Below, piece by piece: positions 30,716-38,539 of a DNA stretch of 42,002 nucleotides. The DNA lies in contig MNEX01000268.1 in the NCBI GenBank assembly GCA_001917905.1, positions 1 through 42,002 on the forward strand, read 5' to 3'. How positions within the stretch are numbered: the stretch's first letter is position 1; the number at the start of each line of letters is the position of its first letter. The notes below the pieces were generated by a model. That model was given only the letters and a program-made list of their open reading frames with translations, was not told the DNA's origin and made no database searches. This stretch comes from Acidobacteria bacterium 13_1_40CM_65_14. Its GTDB lineage: Bacteria > Acidobacteriota > Vicinamibacteria > Vicinamibacterales > CAVVIG01. The position numbers and the translations under genes were made by a program.

Positions 30716-31324
30716 ATGACACGTTCAGGCGCGCTCGCGTGCATCGCGATCTGCGGCATTTTCGCCGACTGCCGCAGCAGCCCCGCGCCGCCATCTGGCG
30801 TTCCTGTATTCGCAGCGGGAAGGGTCAGCATGACCTTCACGCCGCAAGACCAGACGTTTGCCGGGGCCGCGGAAGCATACCGCCGCCTGTGGGTGGACGA
30901 GGGATCGACGATCATCGAGTCGATGGAGCGCGGTACCGGGCTGACGTACATGGAAAACCACGTCAACGCCGTGGTCTTCGAGGGGCCGAGCCACTCGGGT
31001 AACGGCGATCGTCCGATGTACCTGCGAGCGAGCTATCCAACCGACGTGAAGAAAGCGACGCTGGTCCACGAACATGGCCACCGACTGATCGCTCGGCTGA
31101 CCATCAGACCGCAGGACGTGGATGAACATCGGGTGCTCTTTCTGTTCCTCTACGACGTGTGGGCGGGCCTTTGGGGCAAGGACTTCGCTGACCGGCAGGT
31201 CGAGGTCGAAAGCGAACGAAGGGGACTGTACGATTACGAGACCGCCTGGAAATGGGCGCTGTCGCTCAGCAGGGACGAGCGCGCGTCACGCTTTGCGGCT
31301 ATCGTGAATGCCAATCGCAAATGA
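30716..31324 (+). CDS. Small exported protein with HEHGH zincin motif
   Basis: A 202-residue protein of no recognised family. The N-terminus (LACIAICGIFADC) looks like a weak signal peptide; the Cys at 19 is not in a convincing lipobox. The central motif TLVHEHGHRLI contains HExxH (H118, E119, H122), the zinc-binding helix of zincins. A Glu-rich helix downstream (VEVESERRGLYDYETAWKWA, about 157-176) could supply the third ligand, as in gluzincins. Such a short zincin is compatible with a minimal metallopeptidase, but activity is an inference. No strong ribosome binding site was seen before the ATG at 30716. The gene stands alone between the toxin graveyard and a convergent lipocalin-like gene. 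Confidence 0.6.
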   Translation: MTRSGALACIAICGIFADCRSSPAPPSGVPVFAAGRVSMTFTPQDQTFAGAAEAYRRLWVDEGSTIIESMERGTGLTYMENHVNAVVFEGPSHSGNGDRPMYLRASYPTDVKKATLVHEHGHRLIARLTIRPQDVDEHRVLFLFLYDVWAGLWGKDFADRQVEVESERRGLYDYETAWKWALSLSRDERASRFAAIVNANRK

Positions 31325-31355
31325 GACGACGCGTCGCGCGTCGCGGCCAGGCGGG

Positions 31356-31850
31356 TTATTCGACGCGCATCAACTTGAGCGTGAACGGAGCGGCGAACGG
31401 GCCGTTCTGGTTTCGCTGTTGGGTCAACGACAGCGTGTCGCCGTCCAGTCTGTATGCGTAGGTGATGAACACCCCCGGACCCATCACCGCAGGGTTTTTC
31501 GAAGCGATCGGTCGCATCGTGATGAGACTGCCAGGTGTCACCTCATATGTCCCGGCTTCGGCCACGAGTGGTCCCCACGCCGCTCGTAATTCGTCGGCGC
31601 TTGCTTTTGCCACATCCGCCAGAGGCGGTCGTGGTCCGTCGGCCTGGACCTCGACCCGGCTGTAGTGCCTGGCGGTGATGATCGTCAGATTGGGTCGCCC
31701 GGCAAATGGGATCGTGCGGGCTCCAGGGCCTGTGATCGTGGCTTCCACAATCCGCCAGACACCCTGGAGGGACTCTCGCGTCGACTGCGCTGCGGTGCCC
31801 TGGCTGGTGAACAAGCCGATGCTGAGCGCAACGATCACCAGTTTCTTCAC
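31356..31850 (-). CDS. Exported lipocalin-like domain protein
   Basis: A 164-residue protein starting with GTG at 31850 (AGAGG five bases upstream). Signal peptide (KLVIVALSIGLFTSQGTAA) is followed by a single small beta-barrel domain: SLQGVWRIVEATITG (the G-x-W lipocalin start), PNLTIITARHYSRV, AEAGTYEVTPGSLITMRPIA, and DGDTLSLTQQRN with LKLMRV at the end. This is the lipocalin-like family common in Bacteroidetes and Acidobacteria (about 130-150 residues). A ligand-binding or lipid-handling role is assumed for the fold; nothing specific can be said. It is convergent with the zincin-motif gene and divergent from the two-domain protein at 31974. Confidence 0.75.
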   Translation of the reverse strand: MKKLVIVALSIGLFTSQGTAAQSTRESLQGVWRIVEATITGPGARTIPFAGRPNLTIITARHYSRVEVQADGPRPPLADVAKASADELRAAWGPLVAEAGTYEVTPGSLITMRPIASKNPAVMGPGVFITYAYRLDGDTLSLTQQRNQNGPFAAPFTLKLMRVE

Positions 31851-31973
31851 GATGCACCTCTGAGACGCAAGTGTCTCACGAACTGTTCGGCTGACAAATG
31901 GCTGACCATCGGTAACGCCTGAACTCGTTCCGCAACGGCATTTGGCTCAGGGGTTGCTGAACCTCCGAATGCG

Positions 31974-32834
31974 ATGCGAACGAGCCATCTTCGTGGAATC
32001 CTTCTTCTCTCGCCGTTCCTGTTCGCGGCAATTGTGTCCGATGCGCACGACACTCGCGTCGAGCAGAACGACCCCAGCATTAACTACAGCGGCAGTTGGT
32101 ACTCGAACAGCGCTGCCGGCCACAGCGGCGGCCAGGCCGCGCTGACGAATTCCCGCGGCGCCCGCGCGACGTTGAGCTTCACAGGAACCGGCATCAGCTG
32201 GATCGGAGTCAAGGACGGCTGGTCCGGCCTGGCTACGGTCTCGCTCGACGGTTCGATGACGGTGGTCGACAGCTACAGCGAGACCGCCCACTACCAGGAC
32301 ACGCTCTTTACGGCGCGAGGGCTGTCCGCCGGTCCACACACCCTGTCGATCGAAGTGACTCACGAGCGCGGTCCCGGCACCGAAGGGTCGTGGGTCTGGA
32401 TCGACGCGTTCGACATCGAAAACGGCTCACCTATTCGCGGCGGAATCACCGCCAACACCGGCCGAGTGGAAGAGGATGACCCCGCTCTGCTGTATACGGG
32501 CCACTGGTACCCGAACATCAACCCGACCCACAGCGGCGGCCGCGCGATCATGGCGACCGACGCCGGCGCTCGCGTGACGCTCAGGTTCAACGGCACCGGC
32601 ATCGCGTGGAACGCCTACCGTGACGAGTGGTCGGGGGTCGCGCGCGTTTACCTGGATGGCGACGAGAAAGCGACCGTCGATACGTACCTGTCGCCGGCAG
32701 GTCGCGGCGTTCCTTACAGCTTCAACGGCCTCGAGTTCGGGACCCATTCGCTCTCGATCGAGGTCACCGGAACGCGCAACGAGAGCTCCAAAGGTTCGTG
32801 GATCTGGCTTGATTCGTTCGACGTCACGCAGTAG
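31974..32834 (+). CDS. Secreted protein of two tandem galactose-binding-like beta domains
   Basis: A 286-residue protein with signal peptide (LRGILLLSPFLFAAIVSDA). It is an internal duplication. Unit 1 (about 30-152) runs from VEQNDPSINYSGSWYSN through SFTGTGISWIGVKDGWSG and GPHTLSIEVT to GSWVWIDAFDI. Unit 2 (about 163-286) runs from VEEDDPALLYTGHWYPN through RFNGTGIAWNAYRDEWSG and GTHSLSIEVT to GSWIWLDSFDV. This strand pattern is typical of the galactose-binding-like beta-sandwich attached to glycoside hydrolases, here without any catalytic domain. A free carbohydrate-binding or adhesive role is inferred. No cotranscribed partner. Confidence 0.75.
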   Translation: MRTSHLRGILLLSPFLFAAIVSDAHDTRVEQNDPSINYSGSWYSNSAAGHSGGQAALTNSRGARATLSFTGTGISWIGVKDGWSGLATVSLDGSMTVVDSYSETAHYQDTLFTARGLSAGPHTLSIEVTHERGPGTEGSWVWIDAFDIENGSPIRGGITANTGRVEEDDPALLYTGHWYPNINPTHSGGRAIMATDAGARVTLRFNGTGIAWNAYRDEWSGVARVYLDGDEKATVDTYLSPAGRGVPYSFNGLEFGTHSLSIEVTGTRNESSKGSWIWLDSFDVTQ

Positions 32835-32854
32835 CCACGATCAGCCCGAGACGC

Positions 32855-33085
32855 CTAGAAACGCCAGCGGACCGCGACACCCGGACGCACGATCGAGACG
32901 GCCGGATACGGGAAGGTGTGGAAGCGAAACTGCGGCGCCGCTGACAGGTGGTCAGTGACGCGAACGTCGATGTCCGCGCCGATCACTCCGGCTGGCCATT
33001 GCTTCGTGCGAATGTCGACCGCCTCGTGATGGCGGGCGACGCTCCCATCACCACCGAACGCACACCCCCACCGGAGGCGCGTCTA
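32855..33085 (-). pseudogene. C-terminal remnant of an outer-membrane beta-barrel protein
   Basis: Reading backwards from about 33085 gives TRLRWGCAFGGDGSVARHHE, WPAGVIGADIDVRVTDHLSA, QFRFHTFPYPAVSIVRPG and VAVRWRF before a TAG at 32855-32857. The alternating pattern, D-V-R-V-T-D-H-L-S turn and terminal Phe are typical of small outer-membrane barrels. No start codon or signal peptide belongs to it. It begins at almost the same base where the truncated DUF433 gene ends (33089), so a deletion seems to have joined the two. Confidence 0.6.
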
Positions 33086-33088
33086 CTT

Positions 33089-33262
33089 CTACGATCCCGG
33101 CTCGCGGGTGACTGAGGGAAAGGCGTCTAGGAATTCTTCGAGACTGTAACCTCCCTCCAGGTAGTCGATGAGATTACGAAAGGGCACGCGAGTGCCTTGG
33201 AATACGGGAGTACCGCCGAGGATATCGGGATCGCTGTGAATGACAGTTGTTGCACCCGCCAT
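33089..33262 (-). CDS. Truncated DUF433 family protein (orphan antitoxin-like)
   Basis: A 57-residue ORF, too short for usual ORF cut-offs. MAGATTVIHSDPDILGGTPV, FQGTRVPFRNLIDYLEGGYS and LEEFLDAFPSVTRE match the DUF433 pattern (DPxIxxGxPVxxGTRVP ... LxxYLxxGxxLxEFLxxFPxVxxE) almost throughout. Normal members continue for about 15-20 more residues after FPSVTRE; here the frame ends with PGS and a stop, exactly where the outer-membrane-barrel remnant begins. AAGGTG lies 4 nt before the ATG. DUF433 proteins are usually antitoxins or regulators next to a PIN-like (DUF5615) toxin gene; none is present here, so it is an orphan and probably damaged. Confidence 0.75.
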   Translation of the reverse strand: MAGATTVIHSDPDILGGTPVFQGTRVPFRNLIDYLEGGYSLEEFLDAFPSVTREPGS

Positions 33263-33316
33263 AGCGCACCTTCTTGAGAATTCTAGCGCCGACGACCGGC
33301 GAGCTACGCCGTTACT

Positions 33317-35362
33317 TCATTTGCTCTGGTACATGCTCCCGTAGCTCAGATACTGACGCTCCGCGTCGCGCGGGTACGTCATGCGGACGCTTGTCACGGC
33401 GCCCTTCGCATCGAGCTGCGCGGTCAACTCGGGATTGATCCCCGCCCAGTAGACGGGCAGGTTCAACTGCTTGTAGCGCGCGACCACCTGATCGCGGAGC
33501 TTCGGATCGAAGTGGACGCCGTACTTGTCGATGAGCGCCTTGACCGCATCGTAGTCGCCCTCGGCTTTGATCCGCATCAGCTCGGCGAGCAACTGGCCGA
33601 CGCCGTGGCGCATCTTCTGATAGTCGGCGACGCGGACGAACGTTGTGCCGTCGCGATCGAACTGCTCGATCGCGCCGGTCCTGTCCTTGACGAAGTTCGC
33701 GATGAGCGCACGCGCGCGCTGATGATCCTCCTCGATCGTGTCGCCCTTCGGAATGCGGCGCAGCTGCGTGAGCGCCGCTCGCGCCGAGCTGTCGTACATC
33801 GCGCGCGCGACGTTCTCCTGATCGGTCGTCAGACCAAGTTCCTTCAGTTTCGGATCCCAGACGTTGAAGAGCGCCATCAGGTCGGCGCGCGCCTCTTCGA
33901 GCGTCGAGTAGTACTCCTTCAGGAACGGCTGCGCGCCTGCCTTCGCCTTCTCGCTCAGTTGTCCGGACCCGTGACCGATGACCTCGTGCATCGCCACGAG
34001 TAGATCCTCGGCCTCTTCGCCGTACTTGCGTGCGCGCTCCTGTTCTTCAGCCGACGCCACGAACTCGCGGTTCATGGCGTCCGCGCTCGCCGCCGACAGC
34101 GCGTGGCTGCTCCCGAGCAGCAGGAAGTTCTTCGATCCGTACTTCTCGCGGATTTCGTTCTCGTTCGGCAGATTGTCGCCAATGGTCGTGACGTGGAAGT
34201 CGCCCGTCTCGATCAGCACCTCCACGGCCTTGACGACGGGCGGCTGGAACGCGGCTTTTTTGTACTTTGCGTCCCATGGCGCCTTCTGCTCGAAGTACGC
34301 GGCGTTCTGCGCGAGCTTGGTCATCGCGGTGGTGACGGGACGATCGGTGACCGTGACGAAGCTCTGCGAGCTGCCTTTCGCGCCGCGCGCGTCGCGATAG
34401 ACCTCGATGAAGCCGTTCGCGAAATCAACGGTCGCGTCGTTGCGCACCCAGTCGGCGCCGAAGTTCAGCCACTCGCTCGGCTCGCCGGTCTGATAGAAGC
34501 GAATGAGATCGCTGATGACTTTGCCCTGCGCGGTGTCGGCGACGGCGCGAGCCTTGTCGAGATACCCAATCGCTTTGTTCAAGTAGACGGCGTAGAGACC
34601 CGGGGGCACGTGACCGTCCGGCGTGCCGGCGCGGTATACCTCTTCGCGCAGGACGCCATCCGACCCCTTCACAACCCGCGAATTCAGCGGGTACTTCTCG
34701 CGAAAGTTCTTGAGATCCTCCAGCGTGACGCCGCGATAGAAGGTGTTCGAGCTCGCTTGAATGATGTCTTTTCCAGCCGGCGGCGTCTTCGCGGTCGTGA
34801 TCGGCTCGACGTTCGGATCGAAGAATGACGGACCAAGATCGCGGAGCTCGCGCTCGACGTCCTCAGGCTTCGGCAGCGCCGGCATGTCGCCGTACTTCGT
34901 CGCGAAGCCGCCGCTCTTCTGAGCCGCCAATGCGGCCTGTCGCAGCTCGTCAGCCGAGAACGACGGAAGAAATTTCTGACCGGTGTTCTCGTTGTGGTTG
35001 CCGCGGTTCGCCCAGAAGAGCAGCGCGAACTCTCGAAGCTTCGCGAAGGTCTGTGGCGGAATACCGGCGGGCCGCGCGACGATTTCTTCGAGGAGGCGCT
35101 TCTCGCGCAGACCGTACTGCGAGAGCTGGTCGTAGATGATCGGATCGATGGCGATCGACGCCTGCGTGAGCCAGTAGGCCAGCGCCTGCTGGCGCGCGTC
35201 GAGCTGACGGAAGCTGTCGGCCTGAAGCTGAATGAACCCCGTGTCCGCCACACGCTCGACGAGCGGCGTGGCGGCGGTGGTGGTGGATGACGACTGCGCA
35301 AACGAAACCGTGCCGGCGGCGATGACCGCCGGCAGGATGAAGAGCCGTCGAATGATGGACAT
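33317..35362 (-). CDS. Exported M49 (dipeptidyl-peptidase III) family metallopeptidase
   Basis: A 681-residue protein with signal peptide (FILPAVIAAGTVSFA). The family hallmark HEXXGH is present as HEVIGH (H459, E460, H464) followed by GSGQL, and EEARAD (489-494) corresponds to EECRAD, which gives the third zinc ligand. Other family motifs are FWANRGNHNENTGQKF and NSRVVKGSDGVLREEVYRAG. The Cys of EECRAD is Ala here. M49 enzymes release dipeptides from the N-terminus of oligopeptides and are typically cytosolic in eukaryotes; an exported form with this motif is common in Bacteroidetes and Acidobacteria. It starts 9 bp after the upstream hydrolase gene's stop with no clear Shine-Dalgarno, suggesting coupling. 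Confidence 0.9.
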   Translation of the reverse strand: MSIIRRLFILPAVIAAGTVSFAQSSSTTTAATPLVERVADTGFIQLQADSFRQLDARQQALAYWLTQASIAIDPIIYDQLSQYGLREKRLLEEIVARPAGIPPQTFAKLREFALLFWANRGNHNENTGQKFLPSFSADELRQAALAAQKSGGFATKYGDMPALPKPEDVERELRDLGPSFFDPNVEPITTAKTPPAGKDIIQASSNTFYRGVTLEDLKNFREKYPLNSRVVKGSDGVLREEVYRAGTPDGHVPPGLYAVYLNKAIGYLDKARAVADTAQGKVISDLIRFYQTGEPSEWLNFGADWVRNDATVDFANGFIEVYRDARGAKGSSQSFVTVTDRPVTTAMTKLAQNAAYFEQKAPWDAKYKKAAFQPPVVKAVEVLIETGDFHVTTIGDNLPNENEIREKYGSKNFLLLGSSHALSAASADAMNREFVASAEEQERARKYGEEAEDLLVAMHEVIGHGSGQLSEKAKAGAQPFLKEYYSTLEEARADLMALFNVWDPKLKELGLTTDQENVARAMYDSSARAALTQLRRIPKGDTIEEDHQRARALIANFVKDRTGAIEQFDRDGTTFVRVADYQKMRHGVGQLLAELMRIKAEGDYDAVKALIDKYGVHFDPKLRDQVVARYKQLNLPVYWAGINPELTAQLDAKGAVTSVRMTYPRDAERQYLSYGSMYQSK

Positions 35363-35371
35363 GGATCGAGT

Positions 35372-36394
35372 CTACCGTCCCGCGCCGGCTGGTTCCAGCA
35401 GCTCAGCCAGGGCCGCGTCGACGAACTCGTTGTCGACCGGATTGGCGCCGCGGCCGGCGGCATGACCCCAGCTGCTCGGAATCGGCCGCAACTGCGCGTT
35501 GGGCATCTGTTCAACTTCGAGCTCGTTGTCGCGGGCGCGGAAGTAGAGATCGGTCGCGCTCGGCATGACGATCGCGCGAGGCGAGATCGCCTGCAGCGCC
35601 GCCGCGAAATCGCCGTTGAACTGCGGGTTCGCGCTGATGTCGGCGTGCTGCCACGTCCACAGCATCGCGAGGAGATCGTTCGCGTCGCGTGACCGGTAGC
35701 GTGCTTCCGAGAAGCGCAGCACGTCCGCGACCGACGCGAGGCCCATCTTGCGGTACTCGTGCGCGCGGTAGAAATCCTGCGAGTAGGCCCAGCCGGCATA
35801 GACGCGGCTGAACGCGATGAGGCCTTTCACCGGCGGCGTGTCGTACCAGCCGTCGGCGAACGCGGCGTCGGCCATGAGCGCCGCCTTCACGCCTTCGAGA
35901 AACACGAAGTTGTGCACCGACGTCCGCGCCGATCCGCAAATCGGGGCGATGGCATCGACCATGTCCGGATAGAGCGCGCCCCACTGAAAGGCTTGCTGCG
36001 CGCCCATCGAAAAGCCGACGACCAGCCTGATGCGCGTGATGCCGAGCCGCTCGGTGACAAGGCGATACTGCTGGACGACGTTGTCGTACAGCGTGACCGG
36101 CGGAAACGCGGCGCGGTCGAACGGCGGCGGCGTGTTGCTCGGCGACGAGGACAGCCCGTTGCCGAACATGTTCGGCACGACGACGAAGTACGTCCTCGGA
36201 TCGAGCGCGCGTCCTTCCGCCATCATCACTTCGGTGTCGGTGTGATGACTGGCGTAGAAGGTCGGCATCAGCACGACGTTGTCGCGCGCGGCGTTCGGCT
36301 CGCCGTAGGTCTTGTAGGCGAGCCGCGCCTGCCGCAGCGTCAGCCCGGATTGCAGGACGATGTCGCCGAGCTCGAAGATGTCGTAGTCAGGCAT
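35372..36394 (-). CDS. Alpha/beta-hydrolase, homoserine O-acetyltransferase (MetX)-like
   Basis: A 340-residue cytosolic alpha/beta-hydrolase, start ATG 36394 (MPDYDIFELGD). Motifs: YKTYGEPNAARDNVVLMPTF, NMFGNGLSSSPSNTPPPFDR, the nucleophile elbow VVGFSMGAQQAFQWG (Ser), a late acidic SATDLYF and a His in SSWGHAAG. The long version of this fold with a GxSMG elbow is the MetX-like subgroup, which includes homoserine acetyltransferases and various hydrolases. The MetX arginine and methionine-pathway context are absent, so hydrolase is safer than MetX. It is the first gene of a likely two-gene unit with the M49 peptidase (9-bp gap). It is bounded upstream by a palindromic element. Confidence 0.7.
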   Translation of the reverse strand: MPDYDIFELGDIVLQSGLTLRQARLAYKTYGEPNAARDNVVLMPTFYASHHTDTEVMMAEGRALDPRTYFVVVPNMFGNGLSSSPSNTPPPFDRAAFPPVTLYDNVVQQYRLVTERLGITRIRLVVGFSMGAQQAFQWGALYPDMVDAIAPICGSARTSVHNFVFLEGVKAALMADAAFADGWYDTPPVKGLIAFSRVYAGWAYSQDFYRAHEYRKMGLASVADVLRFSEARYRSRDANDLLAMLWTWQHADISANPQFNGDFAAALQAISPRAIVMPSATDLYFRARDNELEVEQMPNAQLRPIPSSWGHAAGRGANPVDNEFVDAALAELLEPAGAGR

Positions 36395-36400
36395 AGGATC

Positions 36401-36478
36401 CAGAAGCAACCGCGGAGCACGCTGAGGGCGCAGAGCCTGGTTTTCTTTGCGTTCTCTGCGCGCTCTGCGGTTGTCTGA
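36401..36478. repeat. Intergenic palindrome with 9-bp periodic CTCTGCG words
   Basis: Left arm GAAGCAACCGCGGAGCACGC pairs with the right segment ending GCGCTCTGCGGTTGTCTG. The right arm has a 9-base period: TTCTTTGCG, TTCTCTGCG, CGCTCTGCG. It fills the gap between the start of the MetX-like gene and the stop of the P1 peptidase gene, ending one base before the latter. It is similar in design, but not identical in sequence, to elements near 9.7, 30.0 and 38.6 kb. Confidence 0.75.
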
Positions 36479-37663
36479 TCAACGTGTGAGGCGGTTGTAC
36501 TTTCGCAGCACTTGCTGCAGCGCGTCGTGAGAAATCGACTCGACGCGATGATTGTCGACGCCGGTCATCGTCTCGCCGGCGACGAGCGCGTTGACGATCG
36601 CTTCTTCGGTCGCCTGCACGGTCGCTTCGAAGACGGCGCCGATCCGCGCGTTCGAGAGCATCGACACCTGCGCCGCCTCGCGCGCGTCGGCCGCGCCGGC
36701 ATTCGCCGTCGAGAAGGCGATGAAGATGTCGCCCGACCCGTTACTCGACACGCTGCCCGTCCGCGCCAGTCCGAGCGTCGCCCGCCGCGCGATGCGCTTG
36801 AGTTGGTGCGGCACCAGCGGCGCGTCGGTCGCGACGACGATGATGATGGATCCGGCTTCGCCGATGGCGTCGAGCGCGCTGGCGGGATTCTCGTTGCGAG
36901 CGGACGGGGACTGCGGAATCTCCTGGCCGACCGGTGCGCCGGCGACGCGCAGGAGACTGCGCGTGCCGTGATTCGCCTGCACGAAGATGCCGACAGTGTA
37001 GCCACCGAAGCGCGCGTCGATCTTGCGCGAGGAGGTCCCGCTGCCGCACTTGAAGCCGTAGCAGACCATGCCGGTGCCGCCGCCGACGTTGCCTTCGGCG
37101 ACGCGGCCCGATCCCGCGGCGTCGAGCGCCGCGAAGACGTGCTCCGGCTTCACGTGGAAGCCGTTGATGTCGTTGAGAAAGCCGTCCCACGTTTCGGCGA
37201 CGACCGGCAGCGACCACTCCTGCGCGGTGCGGCCATGATCCCTCGACCATTTGATCGCCGCGTCACGCACGACGCCGACGCTGTGCGTGTTCGTGATGAA
37301 GACCGGGCCTTCGAGGAATCCGGCTTCTTCAATCCACGTCGTGCCGGTCATCTCGCCGTTGCCGTTCAGCGAGAACCAGCCGGCGAAGACTTGATCTCTC
37401 GACGTCTTGCCGCGCGGCAGGATCGCGGTGACGCCCGTGCGCACGGGACCGGTGCCGACCTTCAGCGCCCCTTGTCCCGAAATCAGCGTCGTCATCCCGA
37501 CCTCGACGCCCGCGACGTCGGTAATCGCATTCAGCGGTCCGGGTGTGCCGTCGAAGGGGACGCCGAGGTCACGCGCCCGCGGTTTGGTCTGTGCGTCCGG
37601 GATGATCATCAGCGGTGCCGAGACGAGAGTGAGCAGAACCAGCGTCGAGAAGAGTGTGCGCAT
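36479..37663 (-). CDS. P1 family (DmpA-type) aminopeptidase/esterase, exported
   Basis: A 394-residue protein with signal peptide (LFSTLVLLTLVSAPLMII). The DmpA/P1 (S58) family pattern is clear: GTPGPLNAITDVAGVEVG, TGVTAILPRG, FAGWFSLNGNGEMTGTTW, VFITNTHSVGVVRDA, GNVGGGTGMVCYGFK, and the autocleavage site AGSIIIVVATDAPL with the nucleophile S272 after G271. These enzymes self-cleave into two subunits and act as L-aminopeptidase/D-amidase-esterases. Start 37663 is followed directly by the signal peptide; in-frame ATGs further upstream fall in the palindromic region and were rejected. It stands with M49, M14 and other exported hydrolases on the minus strand. Confidence 0.9.
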   Translation of the reverse strand: MRTLFSTLVLLTLVSAPLMIIPDAQTKPRARDLGVPFDGTPGPLNAITDVAGVEVGMTTLISGQGALKVGTGPVRTGVTAILPRGKTSRDQVFAGWFSLNGNGEMTGTTWIEEAGFLEGPVFITNTHSVGVVRDAAIKWSRDHGRTAQEWSLPVVAETWDGFLNDINGFHVKPEHVFAALDAAGSGRVAEGNVGGGTGMVCYGFKCGSGTSSRKIDARFGGYTVGIFVQANHGTRSLLRVAGAPVGQEIPQSPSARNENPASALDAIGEAGSIIIVVATDAPLVPHQLKRIARRATLGLARTGSVSSNGSGDIFIAFSTANAGAADAREAAQVSMLSNARIGAVFEATVQATEEAIVNALVAGETMTGVDNHRVESISHDALQQVLRKYNRLTR

Positions 37664-37690
37664 CACGCGGCGGATGATACTGCAAGTCGT

Positions 37691-37866
37691 CATTGCGGAT
37701 TGAGGATTGCGGATTGCGGATTTATTGATCGATTGAACCGACAATCAATCCGCAAGCGACAATCAATCCGCAAGCGACAATCAATCCGCAAGCGACAATC
37801 AATCCGCAATCCCAACAATTCTCAATCACCAATAAATCCGCAATCCGCAATCCTCAATCCGCAATG
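37691..37866. repeat. Perfect 36-bp inverted repeat with four 18-bp direct repeats in the loop
   Basis: The arm at 37691-37726 (starting CATTGCGGATTGAGGATTGC) is the exact reverse complement of 37831-37866. The 104-bp loop contains four tandem 18-bp units ACAATCAATCCGCAAGCG (37741, 37759, 37777, and 37795 with its last bases changed). All parts are made from the same word AATCCGCA. It lies three bases beyond the DsrE-like gene's stop and ends 27 bp before the P1 peptidase start, both on the minus strand. It could act as a transcription barrier or foldback element. It is not a CRISPR array, as repeats are contiguous and there are no spacers. Confidence 0.9.
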
Positions 37867-37869
37867 AAT

Positions 37870-38505
37870 TCATCCGACGTACGCGATGGAGTAGCCGCGC
37901 TCCTGGCATCGGTTCACCGCGACGATGCCGGCGGGGACGAAGTGCGCAACCGAGCCGCCGACGGCGGGTGGAACCAGTTCCTTGTACACGTCCTCCATCG
38001 TCTTGTCGGCCTTGCGCGCGATCACGCCCGCGATCCGGTGCGCCGACATGTCGCAGACGGCGAAGTGGACGCCGCGTTTGGCGAGCGCCTCGTAGGCCTC
38101 GCGGCGGAGATTCGCCGTCGGCGCCTGGAGCGTCCTTGGATCGACGAACTTGGCGTTCTCCGACAGCGCCGCGCCGTACTTCGCCCAGATGGCGTCGTCG
38201 AACGCAAACGCGATCGCGTTATGGCGGAAGCCGATCACGACCGCGAGGTCGGCGTCTCCCAGACCGTAGCCGTTCTTGTTCGCGGTGAAGAAGTTGTTCG
38301 CGAACATGGCGGCCTCCTGGGCGCCGAGCGGCGACGTGGCGTCGAAGAACATCCGGTGTTTGCCCGGGAGCCCGTCGAGCCAGTCGTCGAGCTTTTCGCG
38401 CGCAGGCCGAAAGCCCGAGGACGTCTGCGCTTGTACCGACGATGCACCGAGACCGAATACGGCCGCGGCGCCGAGACGAGAGAGAAATGAGCGGCGTTCA
38501 GTCAT
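37870..38505 (-). CDS. Tat-exported DsrE-like family protein
   Basis: A 211-residue protein with the Tat motif TERRSFLSRLGAAAVFGLG at the N-terminus. The body is a small alpha/beta domain: HRMFFDATSPLGAQEAAMFA, ADLAVVIGFRHNAIAFAF, GVHFAVCDMSAHRIAGVIAR, VPAGIVAVNRCQERGYSIAYV. The order of strands and the C in AVCDMSAH fit DsrE/DsrF-like sulfur-carrier-type folds, and C-terminal VNRCQERG contains a second Cys. In most acidobacteria such proteins have no known role; sulfur transfer cannot be concluded. Start 38505 is set by the Tat motif. The stop almost touches the 36-bp inverted repeat. Confidence 0.75.
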   Translation of the reverse strand: MTERRSFLSRLGAAAVFGLGASSVQAQTSSGFRPAREKLDDWLDGLPGKHRMFFDATSPLGAQEAAMFANNFFTANKNGYGLGDADLAVVIGFRHNAIAFAFDDAIWAKYGAALSENAKFVDPRTLQAPTANLRREAYEALAKRGVHFAVCDMSAHRIAGVIARKADKTMEDVYKELVPPAVGGSVAHFVPAGIVAVNRCQERGYSIAYVG

Positions 38506-38539
38506 GGCGGCATGATAATGCCAGTGGTTGCAAAATGAC

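Noticed and set aside
30740-31324. Lipoprotein call for the HEHGH protein
   Set aside because: The residues before Cys19 (FAD) do not form a lipobox.
31861-31878. Small hairpin TGAGAC/GTCTCA upstream of the lipocalin gene
   Set aside because: A 6-bp stem is expected by chance in GC-rich DNA and no function could be assigned.
37741-37812. Possible CRISPR array (four identical 18-bp repeats)
   Set aside because: Repeats are directly tandem without spacers and lie inside a palindrome loop.
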